This document shows, piece after piece, positions 5,684 to 6,083 of a DNA stretch of 6,083 nt (position 1 is the stretch's first letter; every line of letters begins with the position of its first letter). The notes under the pieces were generated by a model, which did no database searches, was not told the DNA's origin, and saw only the letters and a list, made by a program, of their open reading frames with translations. The DNA lies in the NCBI GenBank assembly GCA_046760705.1, contig JBHIER010000218.1, positions 1-6,083 of the forward strand, read 5' to 3'. The translations under genes and the position numbers were made by a program. The DNA is from JBHIER01 sp046760705 [NCBI: bacterium]. GTDB lineage: Bacteria > JBHIER01 > G020348925.

Positions 5684-6083
5684 CTATTTCGAAACGGCTG
5701 CTGCCTGAACTTCTCTGGCCTGCCAGAGGGGACTGTTGTTATCGAAGCCAATGTGGTTCACCAGCCCCATCCTTCGCATATCTGCCAGGTGGCGCAACAC
5801 TTTGTACTTGGGCAATGCCATCCGCTCCGACAGGCTTCTTACCGTGTGCGGTTTTTCCTTGGTTCTCAACAGGATCTCCTGAACGGTGCACTCGTCCAGA
5901 ATCACTTCGTCGAAGAGCCGGTTGATCTCATGCTGAGTGAACACCTCACCGTAGAGATTGCCGTCGTTCAGAAATTCCGTCCGCTTGCCCACCACCCAGC
6001 GGACCTTTTTGCCCTCGACACCATTTTTTGCCGCCGTCAGTTTGAGCTTGAGTTCGTCAGGGGTCACCCCTTCGCCCTGGACC
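5684..6083 (-). CDS. C-terminal part of an unidentified protein ending in a winged-helix domain
   Basis: The frame is open from the right edge to TAG at 5686-5684. A GTG at 6067-6065 could start a 127-aa protein, with AGGG seven bases upstream, but the frame stays open to the edge without a stop, so I prefer a longer gene starting outside. Numbering from that GTG, residues 1-59 are a basic then acidic segment containing VRWVVGKRTEF and GNLYGE. Residues 60-115 look like a winged helix-turn-helix: helix about 61-71, helix 76-83, recognition-type helix 86-100 (PKYKVLRHLADMRRMG), and a wing around 104-115 ending in PLW. It lies 117 bp upstream of the HdrA/GltD gene on the same strand and could be a regulator. 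It could equally be the tail of a redox subunit such as an MvhD- or HdrC-like protein, since its first half resembles no common transcription factor domain. I do not recognise it with certainty. Confidence 0.6.
   Translation of the reverse strand, partial: VQGEGVTPDELKLKLTAAKNGVEGKKVRWVVGKRTEFLNDGNLYGEVFTQHEINRLFDEVILDECTVQEILLRTKEKPHTVRSLSERMALPKYKVLRHLADMRRMGLVNHIGFDNNSPLWQAREVQAAAVSK

Noticed and set aside
5563-5751. A 62-codon minus-strand frame bridging the winged-helix gene and the HdrA/GltD gene.
   Set aside because: It overlaps the end of the winged-helix gene in another phase, runs through the palindromes, and has no plausible domain.

Overview
The window looks like chromosomal DNA of an anaerobic bacterium, most plausibly a sulfate-reducing or syntrophic Desulfobacterota-type (former Deltaproteobacteria) organism. 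This rests on two HdrA-like flavin/iron-sulfur proteins with an embedded NADPH-dependent GltD-type module, a style of soluble electron-confurcation protein common in that metabolism, and on intergenic DNA crowded with short palindromic repeats. Taxonomy is inferred from gene content only.

All supported genes are on the minus strand. Reading in the direction of transcription, from the right edge to the left: (1) 6083-5684, the C-terminal part of a protein ending in a winged-helix domain, which enters from outside the window; (2) 5683-5567, a 117-bp gap packed with G/C-rich palindromes; (3) 5566-3863, a 567-aa protein with the N-terminal FAD half of an HdrA, a ferredoxin-like cysteine cluster and a full GltD/NfnB-like NADPH oxidoreductase module; (4) 3862-3761, a 102-bp gap made almost entirely of three short hairpin repeats; (5) 3760-1337, an 807-aa protein that begins where the HdrA of the previous gene stops (ferredoxin cysteines plus C-terminal HdrA half) and then carries a second HdrA-like module; (6) 1336-1080, a noncoding gap with a fourth hairpin of the same family, another imperfect hairpin and a good sigma70-type promoter; (7) 1079-1, the first 359 codons of an exported FG-GAP/VCBS beta-propeller protein that runs off the left edge.

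The main point of interest is the pair 567 aa + 807 aa. Read together they form one HdrA whose ferredoxin region is interrupted by a GltD module, followed by a second HdrA. The two reading frames are in the same phase and are separated by exactly 34 codons of repeat DNA containing a further in-frame TAA. This suggests a formerly fused multidomain gene that is now split, with the palindromic repeats sitting at the break. Functionally, the pair would pass electrons between NADPH and an HdrA flavin/Fe-S system. Partner subunits (HdrB/HdrC, MvhD or similar) are not in the window and could lie to the right. The exported propeller gene has its own promoter and is probably an unrelated transcription unit.
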